Source: Deltaproteobacteria bacterium
GTDB taxonomy: Bacteria; Desulfobacterota; Desulfobacteria; Desulfobacterales; JAABPS01
Assembly: GCA_019309685.1 (NCBI GenBank)
Contig: JAFDFT010000015.1
Location: forward strand, 1 to 15,300
Direction: 5' to 3'
DNA length: 15,300 nucleotides
The translations under genes were made by a program, and so were the position numbers. Positions 7,336 through 13,428 of the stretch are shown in pieces. How positions within the stretch are numbered: position 1 is the stretch's first letter; the number at the start of each line of letters is the position of its first letter. The notes below the pieces were generated by a model. It saw nothing but the letters and a program-made list of their open reading frames with translations, searched no databases and was not told the origin of the DNA.

Positions 7336-8372
7336 TACAGTAGGATTTCATCCAGTTTTGCAAATACTTCTTTTGCGGTTATAAGGCGCATACAGTGTTC
7401 TTGATGATCGGCGCAACGTTTTTTATTGCAGGGCGCGCATTTAGCACTGGATTGGATAACTAAATGTTCGCATCCATAGGGCGCGACCCGGTTTGGAGGT
7501 GTAGGGCCAAAAAGAGACACGTAAGGTGTGCCAACTGCCGCAGCCAGATGTCCAGGTCCGGAATCAGGGCCCACAGCTGCGGAAGCCCTCTTCAGAGTCG
7601 CAACTAGTTCAAGAAGCGATGTTTTATTGACCATGTTCAACAAGCTGTTTGAATGTATTTGATTTGAAATGGATTTGGCAAGGCCCTGTTTTGATTTATC
7701 ACCAAGCAGGACGACTGAATATTTGCCAGATGTTAGTATGTTGCTGATGAGTTCAACATAATGTTCAAGGAACCAGTCTTTTGATTGCCAGGAAGATCCA
7801 ATTACGATTGCAATATAAGGTTCTTTAATGGTATCAATATCATCCGGTAGATAGGGAGCCGGATCAAATGAAGACAGACCAAAGTCAACCGTATCTGTTT
7901 CCGGCAGTCCGAGATAGTGTAAAAATTTCAGGTAATGAAGAAATTTAGGCAGATCTTCTCCAAAGCAGTCAATACGTTCATTGTTAAAGATCCAATTCAA
8001 CTCCTTTGAATCATGCCTGTTAAATCCGATCCGCCTTTTTGCTCTTGAAAGAAAAGAAAAAAAACCACTTTTTATATGCCGCTGAAGATCCAATGTAATA
8101 TCAAAATGTTCTTTTTTTAGTTTTCTGTAAAGCCCAACGACACCAAAAATATTCCACACTCTGTTAAAAACAATTACGTTGTCAATGTACGGATGAAAAT
8201 CAATCAACTCTACCCATTTGGGTTCAATCAGCCAGGTTATTTTACTGCCAGGCAGATTTTTATTAATATGGGTGGCCACACAGAGGCCCCTTGCAACATC
8301 ACCCAATGAGCCCATTAGGATAATTAGAAAAGAAGCATTAAATAATGATTTTTCCGTAGATATGTTATTCAT
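7335..8372 (-). CDS. Glycosyltransferase family 9 protein, WaaC-like heptosyltransferase
   Basis: A 345-residue GT9 (GT-B fold) enzyme. The N-terminal half has GSLGDVARG (21-29), whose Asp25 matches the catalytic Asp of WaaC-type enzymes. The C-terminal half has VIGSSWQSKDW (190-200) and the ADP-heptose-binding stretch GPDSGPGHLAAAVGTP (268-283), then SLFGPTPP. It likely transfers L,D-heptose to Kdo on the cytoplasmic face of the inner membrane; the exact acceptor is inferred. The C-terminus has four cysteines, Cys312-x2-Cys315-x4-Cys320-x6-Cys327, similar to the tail of the second GT9 protein nearby. Its start overlaps the kinase stop by 8 nt and its stop overlaps the acyltransferase start, so all are one transcript. 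Confidence 0.9.
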   Translation of the reverse strand: MNNISTEKSLFNASFLIILMGSLGDVARGLCVATHINKNLPGSKITWLIEPKWVELIDFHPYIDNVIVFNRVWNIFGVVGLYRKLKKEHFDITLDLQRHIKSGFFSFLSRAKRRIGFNRHDSKELNWIFNNERIDCFGEDLPKFLHYLKFLHYLGLPETDTVDFGLSSFDPAPYLPDDIDTIKEPYIAIVIGSSWQSKDWFLEHYVELISNILTSGKYSVVLLGDKSKQGLAKSISNQIHSNSLLNMVNKTSLLELVATLKRASAAVGPDSGPGHLAAAVGTPYVSLFGPTPPNRVAPYGCEHLVIQSSAKCAPCNKKRCADHQEHCMRLITAKEVFAKLDEILL

Positions 8373-9072
8373 TAGTTTTTACTACTGATGTTAGCTCTGA
8401 TTCCATCATTTCCCAAAGTGTGTCAGGTAGATTATGCTTCACAACCGCACGTTTCCAACGCAAAATATATCTATGAATCAGTTTTTGCTCAGTTCCATGA
8501 TAAATACGCGCTTTGTCAAAATCGACAAAATGTGCTTTGCTGCTGGTATCTATAACTACATTTCCCGGGTGTAAATCAACATGCAGGATTCTATATGAAA
8601 TAAGCAGAGAAAGCTGTTCAATCACATTTTTCATGACCATGCAAGCATGTTTCACATCCGAGATCGAAAGATCCGCAAGGGATTGATGAATATTTATTTT
8701 TCGGGTTACCAGCCACGCTCTATAAAATGGAAAACCTTTAAAAGCGTAAACCAGAGGTTCGGGCGCAGCCACACCGATATCTCTGGCCTTTTGAATTATT
8801 TCATATTCTATTTGCCCACGAGTTTTGCCAAGTTTAAGATATCTTTGCTTATTAAAAAACCGGATGATACCACCGCGAAAATAGTGTTTTACAGCTACGG
8901 GACCTATGCCTTCAATTTCTGCTATGCAAATTGAACCTCTTCCTCCGAGTATCGAATCCGCTGATCCCGGACGCTGGTTGAAAAGATCCACAAGATTCGC
9001 CAGCTGTTTATCTGAAAAGTCAGCTGATAAGCCGAAATTGTACGAATGATATTTTTTGTTAAAAGTACTCAT
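8365..9072 (-). CDS. Lipopolysaccharide kinase, Kdo/WaaP family (KdkA-like)
   Basis: A 235-residue small kinase-fold protein of the Kdo/WaaP family. It shows a glycine loop GGRGS (43-47), a lysine in VAVKHYFRGG (Lys62), the catalytic loop HVDLHPGN (His164, Asp166, Asn171) and the metal-binding DFD (184-186), so all catalytic residues appear intact. Members phosphorylate Kdo (KdkA) or heptose (WaaP) in the LPS inner core at the cytoplasmic face. The size and HVDLHPGN loop favour the KdkA type, but the acceptor sugar is not proven. It overlaps the preceding heptosyltransferase by 4 nt (ATGA) and the next by 8 nt. Core phosphorylation would add negative charge and bridge LPS through divalent cations. 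Confidence 0.88.
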   Translation of the reverse strand: MSTFNKKYHSYNFGLSADFSDKQLANLVDLFNQRPGSADSILGGRGSICIAEIEGIGPVAVKHYFRGGIIRFFNKQRYLKLGKTRGQIEYEIIQKARDIGVAAPEPLVYAFKGFPFYRAWLVTRKINIHQSLADLSISDVKHACMVMKNVIEQLSLLISYRILHVDLHPGNVVIDTSSKAHFVDFDKARIYHGTEQKLIHRYILRWKRAVVKHNLPDTLWEMMESELTSVVKTNE

Positions 9073-10076
9073 TGGATATTTAAAAGCTTAGACGCTGCTT
9101 CAATTACCTCATCATGAGATAGATTGTTCATGCACGCATCCGTGCCATTCGGGCAGGTTTGTTTTCCATGCCGATGACAGGGTTTGCAGGCAAGATCCTT
9201 TTTTTCAACCACAATGGCATTATTTTCCCATGGTGCGAATCCGAATTCAGGTGAAGTGGCGCAAAATATCGAGACATTGGGGACTTTAAAGGCAGAGGCC
9301 ATATGAAGCGCCATGCTGTCATTGCAGATCATCAGTTTCGCGTTCTTCACAATATACATGGCGTCAGAGATCGATTTTCCTGCACTATCATAAACATCTA
9401 ATCCATTAGAGACCTTGTCATTTACAGTTTTATCTGACAGTGCGCCCATAAGGACGACCCCAAAACCTTTGTTTAAAAAATATTTTACTGCTTCCCTATA
9501 TCCCTGCCAATGCCACATCTTCGTATTCCACGCGCTTCCGGGGGCCATTACAATATATTTATTAAACTTCGATATTGTTTTTAATATGTCCGCATCTACA
9601 TCCTTTTCCTGCGGAGTGAAAAGTCTTAGCCTGGTTTCCAGTGATTCAAGAGAAATATCTTTTGACAAAATAGACAGATTTCGGATTACATCATGATCTT
9701 TTGGATTTCTTTCACATAATCGGTGATATACACTATTTAGTCTGGCGTTTTTAAAGCCAATCCGTTTTGGGATATTGCACATCCAAAGCAGCACAGAGGT
9801 TCGAAAAGATCGATGAAGTGAATAGACCATATCAAAGTTCATGCTTTTAATTGTACGCATTATTCTAAGAAGACCGCTAAATCCTGCATCCACACCGCGT
9901 TTATCGAATATAATCACGTCTTCTAGAAGAGGGTCACGGGTGATAAGCTGAGATGAAAGCTGTGTGGTCATCATCCAGATTTTCGCGTCCGGATATATTT
10001 TTTTTAAGCCAGAAATTACAGGAGTGGAAAGAATGGTGTCCCCAAGGAAGCTTGTTTGAACCAGAAGAATTTTCAT
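9069..10076 (-). CDS. waaF: Glycosyltransferase family 9 protein, WaaF-like heptosyltransferase II
   Basis: A 335-residue GT9 enzyme starting MKILLVQTSFLGDTILSTPV, with Asp13 as the likely catalytic residue. The donor-binding half has APGSAWNTKMW (178-188) and NDSMALHMASAFKVP (252-266). The C-terminal cysteines Cys297-x2-Cys300-x7-Cys308-x6-Cys315 (CKPCHRHGKQTCPNG) recall a motif common in lipopolysaccharide heptosyltransferase II proteins. It would add the second heptose to the inner core. A TTG at 10094 could extend the protein by six residues, but the ATG at 10076 is the better start: GGGAG lies 11 nt upstream. That site sits in a hairpin stem, and a small ORF ends 1 nt before this ATG, so its translation may be controlled. 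It leads an overlapping operon. Confidence 0.92.
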   Translation of the reverse strand: MKILLVQTSFLGDTILSTPVISGLKKIYPDAKIWMMTTQLSSQLITRDPLLEDVIIFDKRGVDAGFSGLLRIMRTIKSMNFDMVYSLHRSFRTSVLLWMCNIPKRIGFKNARLNSVYHRLCERNPKDHDVIRNLSILSKDISLESLETRLRLFTPQEKDVDADILKTISKFNKYIVMAPGSAWNTKMWHWQGYREAVKYFLNKGFGVVLMGALSDKTVNDKVSNGLDVYDSAGKSISDAMYIVKNAKLMICNDSMALHMASAFKVPNVSIFCATSPEFGFAPWENNAIVVEKKDLACKPCHRHGKQTCPNGTDACMNNLSHDEVIEAASKLLNIQ

Positions 10077-10077
10077 A

Positions 10078-10248
10078 TTAAGGTCTTCTCCCAATGGATT
10101 GGGAGAAAGAATTCCCTTCGAAAATCATCTGGGTCTTCGACAAAGATTTAAGGGTTTGAGGATTCAAATGATCGGTTCCTATCTTTATGGACATATTTAT
10201 TTCATATAAAACCAAAGATTCCTGAATCATATTCAGGAAGGTAGTCAT
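10078..10248 (-). CDS. Putative 56-codon leader ORF of the LPS operon
   Basis: An ATG at 10248 opens 56 codons (MTTFLNMIQESLVLYEINMS...SFSQSIGRRP) ending in TAA at 10080-10078, one nucleotide before the ATG of the WaaF-like gene (TAATATG). I recognise no domain, signal peptide or membrane segment, and there is no good ribosome-binding site; Met7 at 10230 is an alternative start. The case for it is position: it lies wholly within the leader downstream of a strong promoter, stops exactly where translational coupling would need it to, and its last codons run through the hairpin that hides the downstream ribosome-binding site. Against it, the peptide has no recognisable family and 56 open codons can occur by chance. 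Confidence 0.3.
   Translation of the reverse strand: MTTFLNMIQESLVLYEINMSIKIGTDHLNPQTLKSLSKTQMIFEGNSFSQSIGRRP
10086..10107 (-). promoter_or_regulatory. Hairpin sequestering the ribosome-binding site of the WaaF-like gene
   Basis: On the minus strand TTCTCCCAAT (10107-10098) and ATTGGGAGAA (10095-10086) are perfect reverse complements around two C residues; sterically this is a 9-bp stem with a TCCA tetraloop. The GGGAG Shine-Dalgarno sequence for the ATG at 10076 lies in the 3' arm, so the folded leader would block initiation. It could be opened by an upstream translating ribosome, heat or a ligand; a DNA operator is the alternative. Confidence 0.5.
10219..10239 (-). promoter_or_regulatory. 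Perfect 9-bp inverted repeat in the LPS-operon leader
   Basis: TTCCTGAAT (10219-10227) and ATTCAGGAA (10231-10239) are exact reverse complements around CAT. On the minus strand it is followed by TCTTTGGTTTTAT, a weak U-rich tract, so it could act as an attenuator-like hairpin or, as a symmetrical 21-bp site some 45 bp downstream of the -10 box, as a dimeric repressor operator. Confidence 0.4.
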
Positions 10249-10284
10249 ATGTTAATAATACTAATAAACCTTTGATTTACTGAG

Positions 10285-10313
10285 TTTATAGAGAAATGCG
10301 CTTCAGGTGTCAA
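10285..10313 (-). promoter_or_regulatory. Strong sigma70-type promoter for the LPS operon
   Basis: On the minus strand TTGACA (10313-10308) is followed by exactly 17 nt and then TATAAA (10290-10285): a perfect -35, optimal spacing and a 5/6 -10. The predicted start near 10278 gives a leader of about 200 nt before the ATG at 10076. The promoter lies about 50 bp downstream of the CotH-family stop codon and separates the upstream trio from the heptosyltransferase operon. Confidence 0.65.
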
Positions 10314-10362
10314 GGCATTAATAATACGACGCTTTTGTGAAAATTAAAGGGATGAGTATTTG

Positions 10363-11676
10363 TTATTTTATGAGTTTCTTTAGAAGGTCAGAATGTCTTG
10401 CAAGCAGTTTAGATTCAAACGTTTTTATTTTTTCTTTTCGTTTGATTTTTAATCGCCTTTCATCTTCGATTGGCAGTCCGGTTGATAATTGATCCCCTTC
10501 CTGTTCAACGTTTTTCAGAACTTTTATCAAATAGGCTTCCGTCATTTTCATTGTTAGCAGATTTTTTAATATGTTTTTATAAAGATCGTAAAGAGCCGGT
10601 TCGCTTTTCACACGTTTATCGATTTCATCTTCACATCCAAAAAGGAGAGGGTCCTTTATTACATAGTCTGGTTGGTTTGGATCCATTATGTCATCATAAT
10701 CCCATGCTGAAAATTCAATGCGGCCTTCAGGGAATTCGTTTGATTTTACGATAGAATAATAAATTTCATCAGACGTATCGCTGCACATCATCAGCGAATT
10801 AAATGCCAGCCAGGTTAAATACGCATCCAAATCCATTATTTTATTGGTCTCACTGATTAATTCATTCCCTCGAAGGGTTTTCATAACTTCATACAGACGA
10901 TCCATGTGCCACTTCTCATTTTGCTGGGGCTTTTGGTATTTAGTCTCAAAAACTTGATGTCCATTTTCCGGATTTCTCCGTCGATAAACACCCATAACGC
11001 CACTTCTGGTTCGGACAATGGAGTCCTGGGGGCGTTCGACTAAAAGGTTGATTCCTTGGGGCTTTCCGTTGATTTTCAATGAAATGAATTGATGATATGA
11101 AGGAAAGAGGCCGACCGATTGAAGGAGTTTATATGAAAAACGCATCTTGAAATAATATGGATCAAAGATCATATTCATTAAATAAAACTTCTTTAATTTT
11201 ACATCAGGCTCAAAGCGGATGGATTTGAAAAGCTTTATGTTATAGCAGAGACGATCAGGGGTTCCTGCCTTATAGGCTCGCTTTAGAGAACCCGCGCCTC
11301 TTAGTTTATATGTTCCCAGGTAAGATGATTTATTGTTCAATCGGATTGCAAAATCATAGCGGTTTTTTTTAAAATTTCTTCTATTGGATTTATTTTGCAG
11401 TGCTTCCCACTCATCTTCTTTTATAAATATTTCAACAGGCAGTCCGGGGATGCCCATGTATTCTTCAGTCTTATAAGCGTTCAAATCTCCGATCCAGTTT
11501 TTTACTGTTCGATTGAGTTTTTTATCAGATTTGAGATACGCAAGATCAACAGGGGATTCATCGGGTATTTCATCTCAGGTGTCTAATGGGGCAAAGAAGA
11601 GTGCCAGGGCAAGCATTGCCGCTGGGATGATGAGCCAGATAAAATATGTTCGGAAAATACGCATGGGGATCAACAT
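10363..11676 (-). CDS. CotH-family kinase-like protein, reading frame interrupted by an in-frame TGA
   Basis: The gene most likely begins at ATG 11676, directly after the VTC stop (TAGATG), or at 11664. From 11664 it reads MRIFRTYFIWLIIPAAMLAL and on to LFFAPLDT, a signal peptide or anchor, then TGA at 11577-11575, then DEIPDESPVDLAYLKSDKK, leading without a frameshift into a 373-residue CotH domain that is otherwise open from TTG 11484. CotH features are visible: LGTYKLRGAGSLKR, LPVEIFI, FISLKINGKPQGINLLVERP and the late acidic motif AWDYDDIMDP. Well-studied CotH members are spore-coat kinases; many bacterial ones are secreted and uncharacterised. The TGA could be a nonsense mutation, a sequence error or recoding. 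I see no obvious SECIS hairpin after it, and TGA ends other genes here. Without the signal segment the product would stay in the cytoplasm. Confidence 0.8.
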
Positions 11677-12447
11677 CTAGACAAAATATTCATTTAAACC
11701 GGTTATCAGTCCTAATTGACTGCACGTGAGCACATACTTGGAGAATCTGCTTTGCCGGGGACTCAACGGATACAATAGTTTTGGAATATTTTTTTCGTTT
11801 CCTATCACCGATTTTGCTTCAAGGACGATTCTGTCATGTAGGGGCACTTTAAATTTAGCCACAGGCAGTTTCATGCCAATTTGTTCATACCCTTCAATAT
11901 TCTGATCAAGAGTAATGCGTATGGGCAGAGCGGCATCACGCGCTTTATAATGTTTACGTCGATAGCGGATGAGTACAACCGGCTGCTGCCGCATTCGCAA
12001 GAGCTCTCTGGGTGTTTCAGGGAGAATACGCAGAAGTTCTTTTATAATTTCAGGGTATGTCATCCGGTTTATTGGTCGGCGTGATGTGATCGCGTAACGT
12101 TCTTTTTTAACAATGTGATTTGATCTTCGCTTAATTTCAAAAAAGGCGGTTTTTCCGGGCAGTTCTGAGTCATACCAGCGAAGACGCAATTTTATGCGTA
12201 TTCCGATTCCATCAAGATTTTGTCGAAGTGAAGTTAACGAGAAATCATCAAAGTAGATACTATTTACCATTGACTCTTCACTTGCGTGAATTACACGCTG
12301 GCAATTTATCCCGAGAATCGTATCAATTTTACTGATGTCTGTATTTATATATTCAAATTTTATTTCGTGGCGAAGTTTTGTGATGTCATCTTCAGTATGT
12401 TTTTCAACATAGGAAAAAAAATTTGAATGGGTCAAATCAGTTTTCAT
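11677..12447 (-). CDS. VTC-domain (polyphosphate polymerase-like) protein
   Basis: A 256-residue cytoplasmic-type protein built entirely of a VTC domain, the tunnel-shaped (TTM-like) fold used by yeast Vtc4 to make polyphosphate. Charged beta-strand motifs expected to line the tunnel are visible: RHEIKFEY (26-33), RIKLRLRWY (84-92), FFEIKRR (102-108), LIRYRRKHY (159-167), IRITLDQNI (176-184), VLEAK (208-212) and RFSKYV (234-239). Polyphosphate synthesis is a family-level guess; bacterial members in this gene context have not, to my knowledge, been shown to make it. No TM or SPX domain is attached. It starts 9 nt after DUF4956 and its stop abuts the CotH ATG, so the three are probably co-translated. 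No clear ribosome-binding site is seen, consistent with coupling. Confidence 0.88.
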   Translation of the reverse strand: MKTDLTHSNFFSYVEKHTEDDITKLRHEIKFEYINTDISKIDTILGINCQRVIHASEESMVNSIYFDDFSLTSLRQNLDGIGIRIKLRLRWYDSELPGKTAFFEIKRRSNHIVKKERYAITSRRPINRMTYPEIIKELLRILPETPRELLRMRQQPVVLIRYRRKHYKARDAALPIRITLDQNIEGYEQIGMKLPVAKFKVPLHDRIVLEAKSVIGNEKNIPKLLYPLSPRQSRFSKYVLTCSQLGLITGLNEYFV

Positions 12448-12456
12448 AAAGGCGTT

Positions 12457-13119
12457 TTAAAGCAGATTATGCAGATTTACATATGATATCTGGCATTTGG
12501 GCAATTTTTTTTGTAATGTATCCATAATAATTGTGAGATCTCTTTCACTTTCTGGGATAATGGTCGCTCGAAACTGGACCTGTCCGTCATCACATTCGAA
12601 CCGCTGAATTTGATATCGACCCACAACCTCATTCATGATGTCGTCAATTTTTGTTTTATCTTTGTCAAAGAATGCCGCTTTTTTCCCTGTTATTGTCAAT
12701 AATAAGTTATAATAACAATTTTTGCCAAAAACTCCTAGATAATGGATGGATATGATAAATAAAGTGAAAACAAAAACACCGGCAAATGCTTCGCGCCATC
12801 TATCTGCGCCCAGAGTGAGCCCAATGGCAATGCAGAAAAAAAGATAGACCAGTTCTTCGGGATCCTTTATAGCTGCCCTGAAACGGACAATTGAAAGCGC
12901 ACCAACAAGGCCAAGAGAAAGCGCAAGGGAGGATTTTACAACGGAAATCACCAGAGCAGTACTGATGGTCAGTGGAATAAAAATCGAGCTGAAATTTTCT
13001 CTATTTGAAATGGAATTACTGAATCGCTGGTACAGGAGCTTTACAAAAAAAGCCAGCAATCCACCGCCAATAAGCGTTCCGAGCAGTTTGAATATCAATT
13101 TATATTTAAATTCAATCAT
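12457..13119 (-). CDS. DUF4956 integral membrane protein
   Basis: A 220-residue protein with four or five hydrophobic segments in the first 130 residues (about 8-29, 45-60, 64-77, 89-105, 110-130) and a soluble C-terminal domain of about 85 residues. The signature LVGALSIVRFRAAIKDPEELVY (71-92) with its charged RFR and KDPEE is the hallmark of DUF4956. The function of the family is unknown. These proteins recur next to VTC-domain and CotH genes, as here, suggesting a membrane partner for a cytoplasmic polymerase and an exported kinase-like enzyme. GAGG lies 9 nt before the ATG. It is the first gene of the trio; upstream, TGTGATAAT (13169-13177, minus strand) is a possible extended -10 without a good -35. 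Confidence 0.9.
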   Translation of the reverse strand: MIEFKYKLIFKLLGTLIGGGLLAFFVKLLYQRFSNSISNRENFSSIFIPLTISTALVISVVKSSLALSLGLVGALSIVRFRAAIKDPEELVYLFFCIAIGLTLGADRWREAFAGVFVFTLFIISIHYLGVFGKNCYYNLLLTITGKKAAFFDKDKTKIDDIMNEVVGRYQIQRFECDDGQVQFRATIIPESERDLTIIMDTLQKKLPKCQISYVNLHNLL

Positions 13120-13428
13120 TTATCAAACCTCATATCTTTTATAACTATTTAAGAGCTTACGAGAATTCATTATCACAGCGAGAGGGTAAAATAAAGTTGA
13201 TGACTTAGTAAAAAGCCCAATTTCAGCGTTGCGCTGCACCCCGCGTCACTACAGCGTACTATTAGTACACCTCATTTTTCTAGATTTGCTACGTTTGTTG
13301 GAGTGAAGTGGAAATCCCGCTATAAGCGGGAAACTTGAACTTTTTACTTTATCATCATTTATACTTAGGTCATTAAAATTAACTCGTTTATATTATTTAA
13401 AGGAAGGTATTGCAATGGTAAAATGGAG
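13120..13428. other. Intergenic region between the WaaA fusion and the DUF4956 gene
   Basis: 309 bp without a gene. It contains three compact hairpins (13224-13331), a possible extended -10 for the DUF4956 gene (13169-13177, minus) and AT-rich flanks. I find no clear rho-independent terminator for the upstream gene: the best hairpin (13315-13331) has no U tract directly after it on the minus strand. Confidence 0.5.
13224..13331. repeat. Cluster of three short palindromes, probable interspersed repeat
   Basis: CAGCG-TTG-CGCTG (13224-13236), GTACT-ATT-AGTAC (13256-13268) and TCCCGC-TATAA-GCGGGA (13315-13331) are each perfect inverted repeats within about 110 bp. The segment is visibly richer in GC than its AT-rich flanks. 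The arrangement resembles dispersed intergenic repeat elements; copy number cannot be judged from one window. A small structured RNA is an alternative. Confidence 0.35.

Noticed and set aside
10077..10094. TTG start at 10094 for the WaaF-like gene
   Set aside because: It lies within the ribosome-binding-site hairpin and adds six residues not typical of the family; the ATG at 10076 begins exactly with the MKILLVQ strand of GT9 proteins.
11575..11577. Selenocysteine at the CotH TGA
   Set aside because: No convincing hairpin with a SECIS-like apical loop follows directly, and the position is a linker after an export segment, not a redox site. Kept only as a remote alternative.
11395..11586. Plus-strand frame opposite the start of the CotH gene
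   Set aside because: It is a shadow of the CotH frame; the minus strand reads as a signal peptide plus linker.
13315..13345. Rho-independent terminator after the WaaA fusion
   Set aside because: The 6-bp stem is not followed directly by a U tract on the minus strand; the T run on the plus strand starts about nine bases after the stem and no plus-strand gene precedes it.
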